Below are positions 45,179 to 53,761 of a DNA stretch of 64,000 nucleotides, one piece after another (position 1 is the first letter of the stretch; every line of letters starts with the position of its first letter). The DNA is from Oceanobacillus limi (GTDB lineage Bacteria; Bacillota; Bacilli; Bacillales; Amphibacillaceae). Made by a program: the position numbers and the translations under genes. The DNA is taken from contig NZ_FOHE01000016.1 in the NCBI RefSeq assembly GCF_900111445.1, forward strand, positions 1-64,000, in the 5' to 3' direction. Below the pieces are notes generated by a model. That model ran no database searches, had not been told where the DNA came from, and saw only the letters and a list, made by a program, of their open reading frames with translations.

Positions 45179-45372
45179 TCCAATCCTCCTACTCCCTATG
45201 ATTAATTTGGTAATGTTTAAGTGGTAAGCTAAGCGTCCTTGATTTGCGTTTTGAATGCTAATTTAATTGTTCTTATCCAATAAAAGTTTATCTATAAAAC
45301 CAAGAGACCAAATCATATATGACTTGGTCTCTTAGTTTCGTATGTTTATTCTATTTTTCGTCGCTCTGTTTT

Positions 45373-47070
45373 TTACAATGCTTTATCATCCACAGATTCA
45401 AGCCATTTTTCAATTTCGGATACGACGGATTCAACTGTACCTTCTTTAAATGGTGATTGTAGATTAGCTGCTTCTACGAGTCCTAGGAATGGCTTCGAAC
45501 CACCTAGCTTACATAGATTCAGGTAGTCATTCCATGCATCTTCACGATTTTCGCGAGATCGTTTCCAAAATTGGAAGGCACAAATTTGAGCTAATGTGTA
45601 ATCAATGTAATAGAATGGCACTTCGTATATATGCCCTTGGCGCTGCCACACTGCTCCGGATTGCCAGTAAGGAATCTCTTCATAATCACGATGTGGCAAG
45701 TAAGTTTCCTCTAGCTTTTTCCATGCTTCTTTTCGTTGTTCTGGTGTCCACTCTGGATTTTCGTATACTAAGTGCTGGAACTCATCAACAGCTACCCCAT
45801 AAGGTAGAAATTGCAATCCACTAGCTAAATGGGTGTACTTGTATTTATCGGTATCTTCTTTGAAGAATAGCTCCATCCACGGCCACGTGAAAAATTCCAT
45901 ACTCATGGAATGAATCTCTGCTGACTCATGAGTTGGGAACACGTACTCTGGAATCCCAATATTTCTACTGGAATATGCTTGGAATGCATGTCCTGCTTCA
46001 TGTGTTAGTACGTCAACATCGCCAGAAGTACCATTAAAATTAGCGAAAATAAATGGTGATTCATAGTCCTCAATGAATGTACAATATCCGCCAGCTTCTT
46101 TTCCTTTTTTCGCTTCTAGATCCATTAGATTACGATCTAACATGAAATGGAAGAATTCATTGGTTTCTTCGGAAAGTTCCTCGTACATTTTCTGCCCGTT
46201 TTCAATGATCCATTCTGGGGACCCTTTTGGAGTTGGGTTTCCACTTTTGAACTCAAATCGCTCGTCGAAAAATTTTAAGGAATCAACACCAATACGTTCT
46301 GCTTGTTTCTTATATAGCTTCGAAACAAGTGGTACGATGTAATCACGAACTTGTTTACGGAAAACATCAACCATATCAGCATTGTAATCAATCCGTTGCA
46401 TACGAAGATAGCCAAGCTCCACGAAGTTTTTATAACCAAGCTTCGTTGCTATTTCATGGCGAACCTTTACTAATTGATCATAAATATCATCAAATTTAGC
46501 GGCATTCTCTTCAAAAAATCCAGCACTTGCTTGAATTGCTTTTTTCCGTACTTCTCGGTCTTTGTCTTGTGTGAACGGTCCAAGCTGTGCTAATGTATAA
46601 GATTCACCTTGGAATTCAACCTCAGCAGATGCAACAAGTTTTGAGTAGTCAGAAGAAAGCTTATTTTCCTTTTGTAATAACTGTATAACCTCTGGAGAAA
46701 ATGATTTGATTTGATAATCTGCCAAATCAAATAATTGCGATCCCCATTTTTGTTCTAATTCATTGCGGAATGGAGTTTTTATCAGCAGTTTGTAAAAATC
46801 AGTGTAAAGCTCCTGTAGCTCTGGGCTTTTTTCATCCCAGAAGTCGCGCTCTTTTTGATAGAATTCATCATTAGTATCAATAGATGCACGTATATAAACA
46901 AGATTAAACAGCGTTGAAATGCGATTACGAAACGCATTGATTTTTTCAATGGCTTCGTTTTGAGCTTCCACGGTCTTTGCATTGGAGAAGTTTTCTAGCA
47001 ACTCACGAAAGGCTGCTTTTTCTTCTTCTAAATTTGGTTGTTCATAGCGGTAATCTTCAAATTTAAGCAT
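45373..47070 (-). CDS. M3 family oligoendopeptidase
   Basis: A 565-residue zinc metallopeptidase that cuts short peptides in the cytoplasm. The zinc motif HExxH is in LTHEAGHAFQAYSSRN, with the distal ligand Glu in the ESAEIHSMSMEFF helix that follows. Length and sequence fit the PepF-related M3 group common in Bacillaceae. AAAGGGGGATAC precedes the ATG at 47070. Single gene. Confidence 0.92.
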   Translation of the reverse strand: MLKFEDYRYEQPNLEEEKAAFRELLENFSNAKTVEAQNEAIEKINAFRNRISTLFNLVYIRASIDTNDEFYQKERDFWDEKSPELQELYTDFYKLLIKTPFRNELEQKWGSQLFDLADYQIKSFSPEVIQLLQKENKLSSDYSKLVASAEVEFQGESYTLAQLGPFTQDKDREVRKKAIQASAGFFEENAAKFDDIYDQLVKVRHEIATKLGYKNFVELGYLRMQRIDYNADMVDVFRKQVRDYIVPLVSKLYKKQAERIGVDSLKFFDERFEFKSGNPTPKGSPEWIIENGQKMYEELSEETNEFFHFMLDRNLMDLEAKKGKEAGGYCTFIEDYESPFIFANFNGTSGDVDVLTHEAGHAFQAYSSRNIGIPEYVFPTHESAEIHSMSMEFFTWPWMELFFKEDTDKYKYTHLASGLQFLPYGVAVDEFQHLVYENPEWTPEQRKEAWKKLEETYLPHRDYEEIPYWQSGAVWQRQGHIYEVPFYYIDYTLAQICAFQFWKRSRENREDAWNDYLNLCKLGGSKPFLGLVEAANLQSPFKEGTVESVVSEIEKWLESVDDKAL

Positions 47071-47248
47071 ATGTATCCCCCTTTTATACTCTTAGTATAC
47101 GACATTAAAAGCGAAATTCCTTTCCAAAAGTATTAATATTTGTATTTTTTCGGCAGGTAGTATCGTAGTTTCTCCTATAACTTCATTTCTTCTAATCCGT
47201 AGATATTGTTATAATGAAGATAATTGACATAGAAATGGGGACGGTATA

Positions 47249-47476
47249 ATGAAGGGTTTTGAGCTTACAAAGCAACAAAAAGAGGAAATGATTGAACAAA
47301 TCCAGCATTATTTTCAAACAGAGCGAAATGAAGAGCTAGGGAATCTAGCGGCAATGCTATTGCTAGAATTTTTCATGGAAAAGCTGGCACCAGTGTTCTA
47401 CAATCAAGGTGTGGAGGATAGTCATACCTATCTAGCAGAGAAATTAGATGATATTTTTGAAATACAAAAGAAATGA
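47249..47476 (+). CDS. DUF2164 family protein
   Basis: A 75-residue protein with the DUF2164 pattern: LTKQQKEEMIEQIQHYFQTERNEELGNLAAMLLLEFFMEKLAPVFYNQGV. The family is small, helical and uncharacterised. A GGGG stretch lies upstream of the ATG. Followed by 720 bases without a gene that hold the tandem repeat. Confidence 0.85.
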   Translation: MKGFELTKQQKEEMIEQIQHYFQTERNEELGNLAAMLLLEFFMEKLAPVFYNQGVEDSHTYLAEKLDDIFEIQKK

Positions 47477-47604
47477 GCACGAGGATTACGTCAGAGTTGA
47501 TGAATTATACGACGTAAAAATGTATTTAATATTGAAGTTGATGGTGGAATACTTAATCCGCCAATGGGGGAAGTAGCATTCATCTAACCGTTATTGGGTC
47601 CAAA

Positions 47605-48039
47605 TAGCGGAACCACGAACCTCAGCGATGACGGAGTGGAACCTCATTCCGCTAAATGGCCGATATCATTCATTTGGAGTATGGTTATGGTTCCTCATTC
47701 CTCTATTCACCTAATTTAAGTAAATTTCACACTGATCTATGGCTAATAGAGGAACGAGGATCCTCATAGATCTAGTATGGGCGATGTTTTTGTCATTTAG
47801 CGGAACCACGATCCACATCAATGACGGAGTGGTTCCTCATTCCGCTAAATGGCCGATATCATTCATTTGGAGTATGGTTATGGTTCCTTATTCCTCTATT
47901 CACCTAATTTATGTAAAATTCACACTGATTTATGGCTAATAGAGGAACGAGGATCCTCATAGATCTAGTATGGGCGGTGTTTTTGTGATTTAGCGGAACC
48001 ACGATCCACATCAATGACGGAGTGGTTCCTCATTCCTTT
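47605..48039. repeat. Tandem array of a 193-bp palindromic repeat, 2.25 copies
   Basis: TAGCGGAAC starts at 47605, 47798 and 47991, an exact period of 193 bases; the third copy stops after about 49 bases at CATTCCTTT. Each unit has palindrome A (TAGCGGAACCAC ... GTGGTTCCTCATTCCGCTA) and palindrome B (GGTTCCTCATTCCTCTATT ... AATAGAGGAACGAGGATCC). Copies 1 and 2 are about 90 percent or more alike by eye. The same family occurs inverted at 14908-15141. Open frames at 47739 and 48022 are by-products of the repeat. Confidence 0.9.
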
Positions 48040-48200
48040 GTATATTGGCTCAGCCAATCCGCGGAAAGCGAAGTATTTTTCCGTAACGGTTTTATACCGC
48101 TAATAGGTAAAGTAGTAGCAATCTCCAATATAAAGTTACATCGCAACATATATAAAATACGCACCAAACTATGTGAAAAAAAACTAGTAGGAGGTATTCG

Positions 48201-49454
48201 ATGAGTAAGGAAATGAAAGCAGATTTACAAGCGGTTAGAAGTACATATGAAGCATTAATGGATAATAAAATGGTTCAAGAGGCCATGGAATTTATCGAAT
48301 CAGACCATCAACGTACGGTGGAGGAGCAGATAGAAATCACAGAAATTCCAGCACCACCTTTTAAAGAAGAGACACGTGCGAAAAACATGAAAGAACGACT
48401 CGGAAAATTAGGACTTCAAGAAGTAAGGATGGATGAGGAAGGAAATGTTTATGGAATCAGACCTGGAAACGGAGACGGACCAAAGATATTTATCTCTGCC
48501 CATATTGATACCGTGTTTCCTGAAGGGACAGATGTTTCGGTCAATGAACAGGACGGCATTCTATACGCTCCCGGAATAAGTGACGATACAAGAGGGTTAG
48601 CTGAACTACTTGCCGTTCTTCGCACGATCAATCATTTCGATATTCCTACAATAGGTGACATTGTGTTTGGAGGAACAGTAGGAGAGGAGGGAGCTGGTGA
48701 CTTACGTGGTGTAAAGGCGTTTTTTGCTGAGCACAATGATATCGACGGATTTATTTCCATTGATGGTCCAGGGGCAAACAGTATTGTTTATTTAGGAACG
48801 GGAAGTTATCGGTATCGTATTACATTTCATGGAGATGGTGGGCACAGTTTTGGTGCCTTTGGAATTCCTAGTGCAACCCATGCCCTTGGGAGAGCCATTG
48901 CATCTATTGCAGATCTGGAGACATCAGTAGATCCAAAAACAACATTCACTGTTGGAGAGGTTTGGGGTGGAACATCGGTCAATGCGATCGCTGCCGAAGC
49001 TGGAATGACCGTTGATTTACGCTCCAATGATCCTGAAGCATTAAAGCAACTTGATGAGAATTTTTTAAAGTTGATTCATGATGCCGTTAAAGCTGAGAAC
49101 CGTCGATGGAATAGTGACGCACTGACCGTTGAAATTGATAAGTTTGGGAATCGTCCTCCAGCTAGTCAGCCAGCAGATGCAGAAATTGTGAAAGCTGCAT
49201 ATGGTGCAATTGAACAGGTTGTTGGTACACCATCATTGGCTGAAGCGGTTAGCACCGATGCCAATCACCCGATGAGCCTAGGAATCCCTTCGATAACCAT
49301 TGGCTTAGGAGGAGAAGCAGGCTCCGCACATACGCTAGAGGAATGGTATGATCCGAGGGGTGCTTCTAAAGGTGTGCAGAAGAATTTTCTAACCCTAATC
49401 GGATTAGTAGGTGTAGAAGGTGTAAGTGAACCGTTACTAGGAAAAAGAAAGTAA
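48201..49454 (+). CDS. M20/M25/M40 family metallopeptidase
   Basis: A 417-residue co-catalytic zinc aminoacylase/carboxypeptidase-type protein. Metal ligands: His in FISAHIDTVFP, Asp in GISDDTRGLAELL, the Glu pair in GGTVGEEGAGDLRG, and His in GSAHTLEEW. A dimerisation domain sits between about 195 and 310. Substrate unknown; close relatives are annotated as tripeptidase- or acetylornithine deacetylase-like. AGGAGG lies before the ATG. YwbE and a hypothetical gene follow in the same direction with 28 and 21 bases between them. Confidence 0.9.
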   Translation: MSKEMKADLQAVRSTYEALMDNKMVQEAMEFIESDHQRTVEEQIEITEIPAPPFKEETRAKNMKERLGKLGLQEVRMDEEGNVYGIRPGNGDGPKIFISAHIDTVFPEGTDVSVNEQDGILYAPGISDDTRGLAELLAVLRTINHFDIPTIGDIVFGGTVGEEGAGDLRGVKAFFAEHNDIDGFISIDGPGANSIVYLGTGSYRYRITFHGDGGHSFGAFGIPSATHALGRAIASIADLETSVDPKTTFTVGEVWGGTSVNAIAAEAGMTVDLRSNDPEALKQLDENFLKLIHDAVKAENRRWNSDALTVEIDKFGNRPPASQPADAEIVKAAYGAIEQVVGTPSLAEAVSTDANHPMSLGIPSITIGLGGEAGSAHTLEEWYDPRGASKGVQKNFLTLIGLVGVEGVSEPLLGKRK

Positions 49455-49482
49455 CAACTTTCAACAAAGGAGAAAAGTAATA

Positions 49483-49677
49483 ATGGATGGCAGATATCGA
49501 AAAAACATAACAGCTGGTATTGCAGTGGAGATTGTATTAAAAAAAGATCAAAAAACGGGCAAAACAACACATGGAATTGTTAAGGATATACTTACTAATT
49601 CAGAATACCATCCACATGGAATTAAAGTTCGATTAGCGGATAATCAGGTAGGAAGGGTAAAAATAATTGATGCATGA
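49483..49677 (+). CDS. YwbE family protein (DUF2196)
   Basis: A 64-residue protein that matches the YwbE family: RKNITAGIAVEIVLKKDQKTGKTTHGIVKDILTNSEYHPHGIKVRL. The fold is a small beta barrel of KOW-like look; function unknown. AAAGGAGAA precedes the ATG. Probably in a short operon with the M20 peptidase upstream and the hypothetical protein downstream. Confidence 0.9.
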   Translation: MDGRYRKNITAGIAVEIVLKKDQKTGKTTHGIVKDILTNSEYHPHGIKVRLADNQVGRVKIIDA

Positions 49678-49698
49678 CGGAATGGGGAGAAGTTTGAA

Positions 49699-50154
49699 AT
49701 GGGTGTTTTTCAGAAGCTTTTTGGAAGCAAAAAGGTGGAAAAGAAACCGCTAGATTATAAGAAACAGCTACTCTCTATTATGGGGGAAGAGGATTTAAAT
49801 GAAGAAATGTGGTTTCGGGATTTAGTAATGCAAACAATCGATCAGCTGGAACTGGATTTTACACCGGAACAAGTAGCTAGCAGATTAAAAGAATGGACAG
49901 AAACTGGTCGTATACCTAATCGTTTTGCGAAGGAAGAATTTTTAAATGATATCTATCAAAACCATGCGGAATGGGTACAGGAAATGTCCGAAATCTATTT
50001 TGATGTATATCAAGATAGAAAGACCAATCAGAACATGGAGTCGTTTCTGAATGATCAAGGGGATCCTTATCGTTCGATGTCTAGCTTTAGGGTCAAACAA
50101 ACCTACTTTGCACTACATTCAAATTTTCTAAATGTCATTAGTCAAATAATATGA
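49699..50154 (+). CDS. Hypothetical cytoplasmic protein
   Basis: A 151-residue protein, highly charged and mainly helical, with several Trp and Phe residues and no membrane segment. It starts MGVFQKLFGSKK; the N-terminal G-x-F-x-x-L-F-G-x-K-K form is common in Bacillus proteins that start with a short amphipathic helix. GGGGAGA precedes the ATG. Last gene of the group with M20 peptidase and YwbE. Family not recognised. Confidence 0.65.
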   Translation: MGVFQKLFGSKKVEKKPLDYKKQLLSIMGEEDLNEEMWFRDLVMQTIDQLELDFTPEQVASRLKEWTETGRIPNRFAKEEFLNDIYQNHAEWVQEMSEIYFDVYQDRKTNQNMESFLNDQGDPYRSMSSFRVKQTYFALHSNFLNVISQII

Positions 50155-50156
50155 AA

Positions 50157-50192
50157 AAATGGTCCGACACCAATTGGTATCGGACCATTTTT
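50157..50192. terminator. Bidirectional terminator
   Basis: Arms ATGGTCCGACACC (50159-50171) and GGTATCGGACCAT (50176-50188) with A and T runs on the two sides, between converging genes. Confidence 0.9.
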
Positions 50193-51394
50193 TAAGCAGC
50201 TTCTGCTTCTCGTTTTTCTTCAGAAGAATCAACAACTACACTTGCAGTTGCATCCCCCATTACGTTTACGGATGTACGCATCATATCGAGGACACGGTCA
50301 ATACCAGCGATTAATGCAACACCTTCTAGTGGTAGATTAACTGCAGTTAATACCATCGTTAACATAACCATGCCAGCTCCTGGAACACCAGCTGTTCCAA
50401 TTGAAGCCAATGTTGCGATTAAAGCAACCGTAAGTATTTGCGCAAATGATAAAGACTCCCCGAAATATTGTGCAATAAATACAACCGCAATACCTTGGTA
50501 TAATGCTGTTCCATCCATATTAATGGTTGCACCAAGTGGGAGAACAAAGCTGCTTGTTTCTTTAGATACTTTCAAGTTCTCTTGTGTGTTTTTCATTGTA
50601 ACGGGTAATGTACCAGCACTACTACATGTGCTGAATGCAACCGTTGCAGCCGGTAAAATTCCTTTGAAAAACTGAATAGGGCTACGTTTTCCAAACGTTC
50701 TAACGGCAAAGGAATAGACAATAGCTACATGGACAATACATGCTACTAATAATGCTAAGATTACTTTGATTAGAGGCAATAACACCCCTGCTCCATATTC
50801 ACCAACAATAGGTGCTAATAACCCAAAGACACCGATTGGGACAAGTTTCATGATCATTCCAGTAATTTTGTACATTACTTCTGCTAATCCTTCAAAGAAA
50901 CGCTGAACTGGTGCAGCTTTTTCTCCTGCTAATTTAATCCCAATTCCTAAGAAAATCGCAAAAAAGATAATCTGTAACACACTTGCTGTTGCTAGTGATT
51001 CAATTGGATTGGTTGGAATGATATTTAAGATTGTATCGACTACACTTTCCGTCTCTCCCGATGGAACTGCTTCTTCATTTACAGAAACATCAACACCTGT
51101 TCCTGGTGAAAATATATATCCTGCTATTAAACCAATGGAAATGGCGAGAAAGGAAGTAGCCAAATAATACGTAATTGTTTTTCCGCCTAATCGTCCTAAC
51201 TTCTTGACATCCCCTGCACTAGTGACTCCAACAACAATGGTTGACAAGATTAAAGGAACGATAATAAAGGTAATAAGACGTAAGAATAAATCTCCTAAAG
51301 GTGCAACATAACTTGCTCCATCACCAAATATAAGACCGACGATAATAGCTAAAATAAATGCACCCAGGATTTGCCATAGCAATCCTTTTTTCAT
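50192..51394 (-). CDS. Dicarboxylate/amino acid:cation symporter, DAACS family (GltP/DctA-like)
   Basis: A 400-residue Na+- or H+-coupled transporter for glutamate, aspartate or C4-dicarboxylates. Family features: the serine-rich re-entrant hairpin FSTCSSAGTLPVTM, NMDGTALYQGIAVVFIAQ in the conserved seventh helix region, and ASIGTAGVPGAGMVML in the second hairpin. Eight helices and two hairpins are expected. GGAGATTATT precedes the ATG at 51394. Single gene. Glutamate versus dicarboxylate cannot be decided. Confidence 0.92.
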   Translation of the reverse strand: MKKGLLWQILGAFILAIIVGLIFGDGASYVAPLGDLFLRLITFIIVPLILSTIVVGVTSAGDVKKLGRLGGKTITYYLATSFLAISIGLIAGYIFSPGTGVDVSVNEEAVPSGETESVVDTILNIIPTNPIESLATASVLQIIFFAIFLGIGIKLAGEKAAPVQRFFEGLAEVMYKITGMIMKLVPIGVFGLLAPIVGEYGAGVLLPLIKVILALLVACIVHVAIVYSFAVRTFGKRSPIQFFKGILPAATVAFSTCSSAGTLPVTMKNTQENLKVSKETSSFVLPLGATINMDGTALYQGIAVVFIAQYFGESLSFAQILTVALIATLASIGTAGVPGAGMVMLTMVLTAVNLPLEGVALIAGIDRVLDMMRTSVNVMGDATASVVVDSSEEKREAEAA

Positions 51395-51686
51395 AATAAT
51401 CTCCTTCCCTAGGTATTTATAAAAGGTTTGTTACATAAGATAAAAAGTAGCCAATCCTCCTTTCTTTCATAATGCGGAGGAACAACTATAGCGCTTACAT
51501 ATGTGTATCCCCCTCCATTCTATTAATTATTAATATTCTAATCATTTCAAAAATATATGTTATTTGTCAAGAAAATTACTCTTTGACGTAATATATATAG
51601 ATAAGTAGTTTCATTGACTTTCGGTCCAATCACTTGTAGACTGATAATCAATGATTTAAGATTTAAAATTTTTTGAATGAGGTGAG

Positions 51687-51983
51687 ATGATGGGCTTGGT
51701 TCAATCGGTAATTACAATTGGTGCCGTTTTAACAGCATTAGCAATCTTACTTGGTTTTATTTTGATAAAAATACTACGCAATGCAACCTATATTTATTAC
51801 TTCCCTTGTCTTGTTTTATTTGGTAGTGGAATCGTTTTTTTATTAGCAGCAATGGCTGTTGGAAAAGTGGATATTATGGGTGCTGGGCTAGGTGGATGGG
51901 GAATCGCCACCCTATTTGCATCTGGAATCAGCTTTATGGTAACGACAGTCAATGATGTGTATGCAAGAGCAGAAGAAGGGTAG
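51687..51983 (+). CDS. YesK-like membrane protein
   Basis: A 98-residue protein with three membrane helices (about 5-29, 36-57 and 65-86) and a short charged tail, similar in order to the YesK family of Bacillus (GAGLGGWGIATLFASGISFMVTTVNDVY). GAGGTGAG lies directly before two ATG codons (51687 and 51690); either may be used. Single gene. Confidence 0.7.
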   Translation: MMGLVQSVITIGAVLTALAILLGFILIKILRNATYIYYFPCLVLFGSGIVFLLAAMAVGKVDIMGAGLGGWGIATLFASGISFMVTTVNDVYARAEEG

Positions 51984-51998
51984 CTTAGTAAATCTTAA

Positions 51999-52040
51999 AA
52001 AGGATCGTAAAATGGAAATTGCCATTTTACGATCCTTTAA
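51999..52040. terminator. Bidirectional terminator with 17-bp arms
   Basis: Perfect arms AAAGGATCGTAAAATGG (51999-52015) and CCATTTTACGATCCTTT (52022-52038). Confidence 0.9.
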
Positions 52041-52046
52041 TTGATA

Positions 52047-52904
52047 CTACTCCTTTAAATAAGTATTTCCGTCACGTTGTTCAATTTTTCCTTCTTTCAT
52101 TAGTTTTCCAAGAGCTCGTTTAAATGCAGCTTTACTAATGTTGAAGGTGCCACGAATGTCTTCAGGATCACTTTTATCACTAAACGGAATAACACCACCA
52201 CTGTTTTTAATGTGAGTTAAGATTTCCTCTGCATCGTAAACCATCCCATGTTGCTTGAGCGGCCTTAATGAAACATTCAATGTTCCATCATCTTTTACCT
52301 CAATCACTCGACCTTGAACAAGCTCTCCAAGACGTGGCTCTTCCTTCCGTTCCGTATGATGGATGAATCCGCGGTAATTCTCTTCGGTAATAAGAGCAGA
52401 GCCTTCCTTACTGGTGTGATATACACGACCAGTGATCTCTTTATTAAGTAATTCTACCGGTGCTACCTCGTAAATTCTTCCAATTACTCCGTCTGTAGCG
52501 GGAATAGCTAGAAGTCTTTCTTTTCGGTCTTTCCCTAACGTAACGTATAGCTTGTCTCCCTCTGCTGGCCATACCTGTTCAAGAAGTGGAAGATCATCCT
52601 TTGAAACAAGTATTTGCTTCGTGGTACCAATGTCAACAAAAGCACCTAAGTTGGGAATAACCTCTACAACATCTGCCCAGCCATACGTATCCATTACAAT
52701 GGAAGGAAGCTTTGTTGTTGCAATTGTGTTTCCTTTTTTATCTTGGTACAAAAATACATCCACATCTTGTTCGATGTCTAGCTCCGTTTCCGTTTCATTC
52801 TGATGCAACAATACTTCTTGCATATCTTTTTGCAATACATATCCTGTATCTATTTTTCGAGATACATGCATGGTTTGGATTGTTCCAATTGGTAATGTTT
52901 GCAT
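52047..52904 (-). CDS. cvfB: S1-domain RNA-binding protein, CvfB/YitL family
   Basis: A 285-residue protein with three S1-like OB folds (about 1-60, 65-130, 145-210) and a C-terminal winged helix (ILTHIKNSGGVIPFSDKSDPEDIRGTFNISKAAFKRALGKLMKEGKIEQ), the exact plan of CvfB. In staphylococci CvfB affects virulence gene expression; in Bacillus (YitL) its role is not well known. ATG 52904 is chosen because AAAAGGATG lies just upstream and the ATG at 52913 sits inside that site. Upstream are 850 bases of structured, gene-free DNA. Confidence 0.9.
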   Translation of the reverse strand: MQTLPIGTIQTMHVSRKIDTGYVLQKDMQEVLLHQNETETELDIEQDVDVFLYQDKKGNTIATTKLPSIVMDTYGWADVVEVIPNLGAFVDIGTTKQILVSKDDLPLLEQVWPAEGDKLYVTLGKDRKERLLAIPATDGVIGRIYEVAPVELLNKEITGRVYHTSKEGSALITEENYRGFIHHTERKEEPRLGELVQGRVIEVKDDGTLNVSLRPLKQHGMVYDAEEILTHIKNSGGVIPFSDKSDPEDIRGTFNISKAAFKRALGKLMKEGKIEQRDGNTYLKE

Positions 52905-52969
52905 TATGATCATCCTTTTTTATGTATTAAAAAGTGTAAAGTTTGGGCTGAGATCTGCTCAATATACAG

Positions 52970-53360
52970 GAACAGCCACGTCCAACTTCGACGGACAGGA
53001 CGTCCTAGTGTCGATGATGCCACAGGACGTGGCGTTTTCATCGACCAGCGCTAAAGCTGTAGCGCAACTTCCCTCGCCTCCGTACGATAAGTCAACATCG
53101 GCTCCGAGAGTAAGGAGGGTCGACTAAAGACGGCCTCCTGAGGCCAACGTCGACATACCCCTTTTGCAGGGGCATGTTTCCTTTATCTCCTTGAAAAAGG
53201 AATACACTTTTTCTGCGTGCGATGTTTTGCTGACGTAGCATTACTTCTCCTACGGTAAGAATAATCGATTAAAACCGTCACTTTGCGTGACAACATCGAT
53301 ACACCCATCATGGATGGGCGCAGTTCGTACGTCGCTAAACGGGCGCTTGCGCTTTTGTTC
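52970..53360. other. Structured noncoding region A, series of short hairpins
   Basis: Richer in G+C than its surroundings and full of inverted repeats: GCCACGTCC/GGACGTGGC (52975-52983 with 53025-53033) enclosing TCGAC/GTCGA and GGAC/GTCC; GCGCT/AGCGC (53048-53065); GTCGAC with GTCGAC enclosing GGCCTC/GAGGCC (53119-53154); CCCC/GGGG (53158-53171); GTCAC/GTGAC (53277-53291); CCCATC/GATGGG (53304-53318); GCGCTTGCGC (53343-53352). No gene. It resembles long hairpin-rich interspersed repeats known from Bacillaceae, or a leader of cvfB. Confidence 0.6.
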
Positions 53361-53369
53361 TGTATTGGA

Positions 53370-53403
53370 AAAGGGGTACCCTTACTAAAAGAGTACCCCT
53401 TTG
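53370..53403. terminator. Strong hairpin between the two structured regions
   Basis: Arms AAAGGGGTAC (53370-53379) and GTACCCCTTT (53393-53402). It could end transcription from either side. Confidence 0.6.
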
Positions 53404-53436
53404 TATATAAAGTAACACGTAAGTTTTATTTTTAAT

Positions 53437-53744
53437 AATCCTGAGTAAATTTCAGGATTGGAAATTCTTCTTTATAGCTTTTTGGAAAGCTTATAACTGC
53501 TGCTATTATAATTATTTCATCTCGGATAACGCAACTCCGAGCTTTAGAATTTCTCAAACCGCGGTACATGTTCCACTGGATGTCCTCTAACTTAAGCAAC
53601 GTAAGCCCTACCTGCTCTTACGTCCTTGCGACCCTATAGTCGCGCCAGTGTGAATAAGCATCTTTAAAAACATTGTAGAATGCCAGATCACTTAGATGTT
53701 ACTTTAGTAACTAAGTTATCTTCTCACAAATGTTACTATTTGTC
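53437..53744. ncRNA. Candidate structured RNA region B with three-way junction
   Basis: Seven hairpins lie within about 310 gene-free bases. The core is a three-way junction: outer stem CACTGG/CCAGTG (53574-53579 with 53645-53650) encloses ACGTAAG/CTTACGT (53599-53605 with 53617-53623) and GCGAC/GTCGC (53628-53632 with 53639-53643). Around it are AATCCTG/CAGGATT (53437-53459), TTATAGCTTT/AAAGCTTATAA (53472-53496), CTCGG/CCGAG (53521-53541), GTTACT/AGTAAC (53698-53711) and ACAAAT/ATTTGT (53726-53743). The strand is unknown; flanking genes on both sides are on the minus strand. No known riboswitch or housekeeping RNA was recognised. Confidence 0.45.
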
Positions 53745-53761
53745 AAATTGCCCTAAAATCG

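Noticed and set aside
47605-48039. CRISPR array
   Set aside because: The unit is 193 bases with no short constant repeat alternating with variable spacers, and no cas genes are near.
47739-48204. Two open frames of 60-66 codons on the plus strand
   Set aside because: Produced by the 193-bp tandem repeat and its edge; no family and no ribosome binding site.
52870-53127. Open frame of 85 codons on the plus strand
   Set aside because: Runs out of the antisense of cvfB into the hairpin region; no ribosome binding site and unnatural composition.
52905-53761. Group II intron, known riboswitch or tmRNA-like gene
   Set aside because: No domain V-type hairpin, GTGYG start, tRNA-like ends or recognised riboswitch core; only unspecific hairpins remain.
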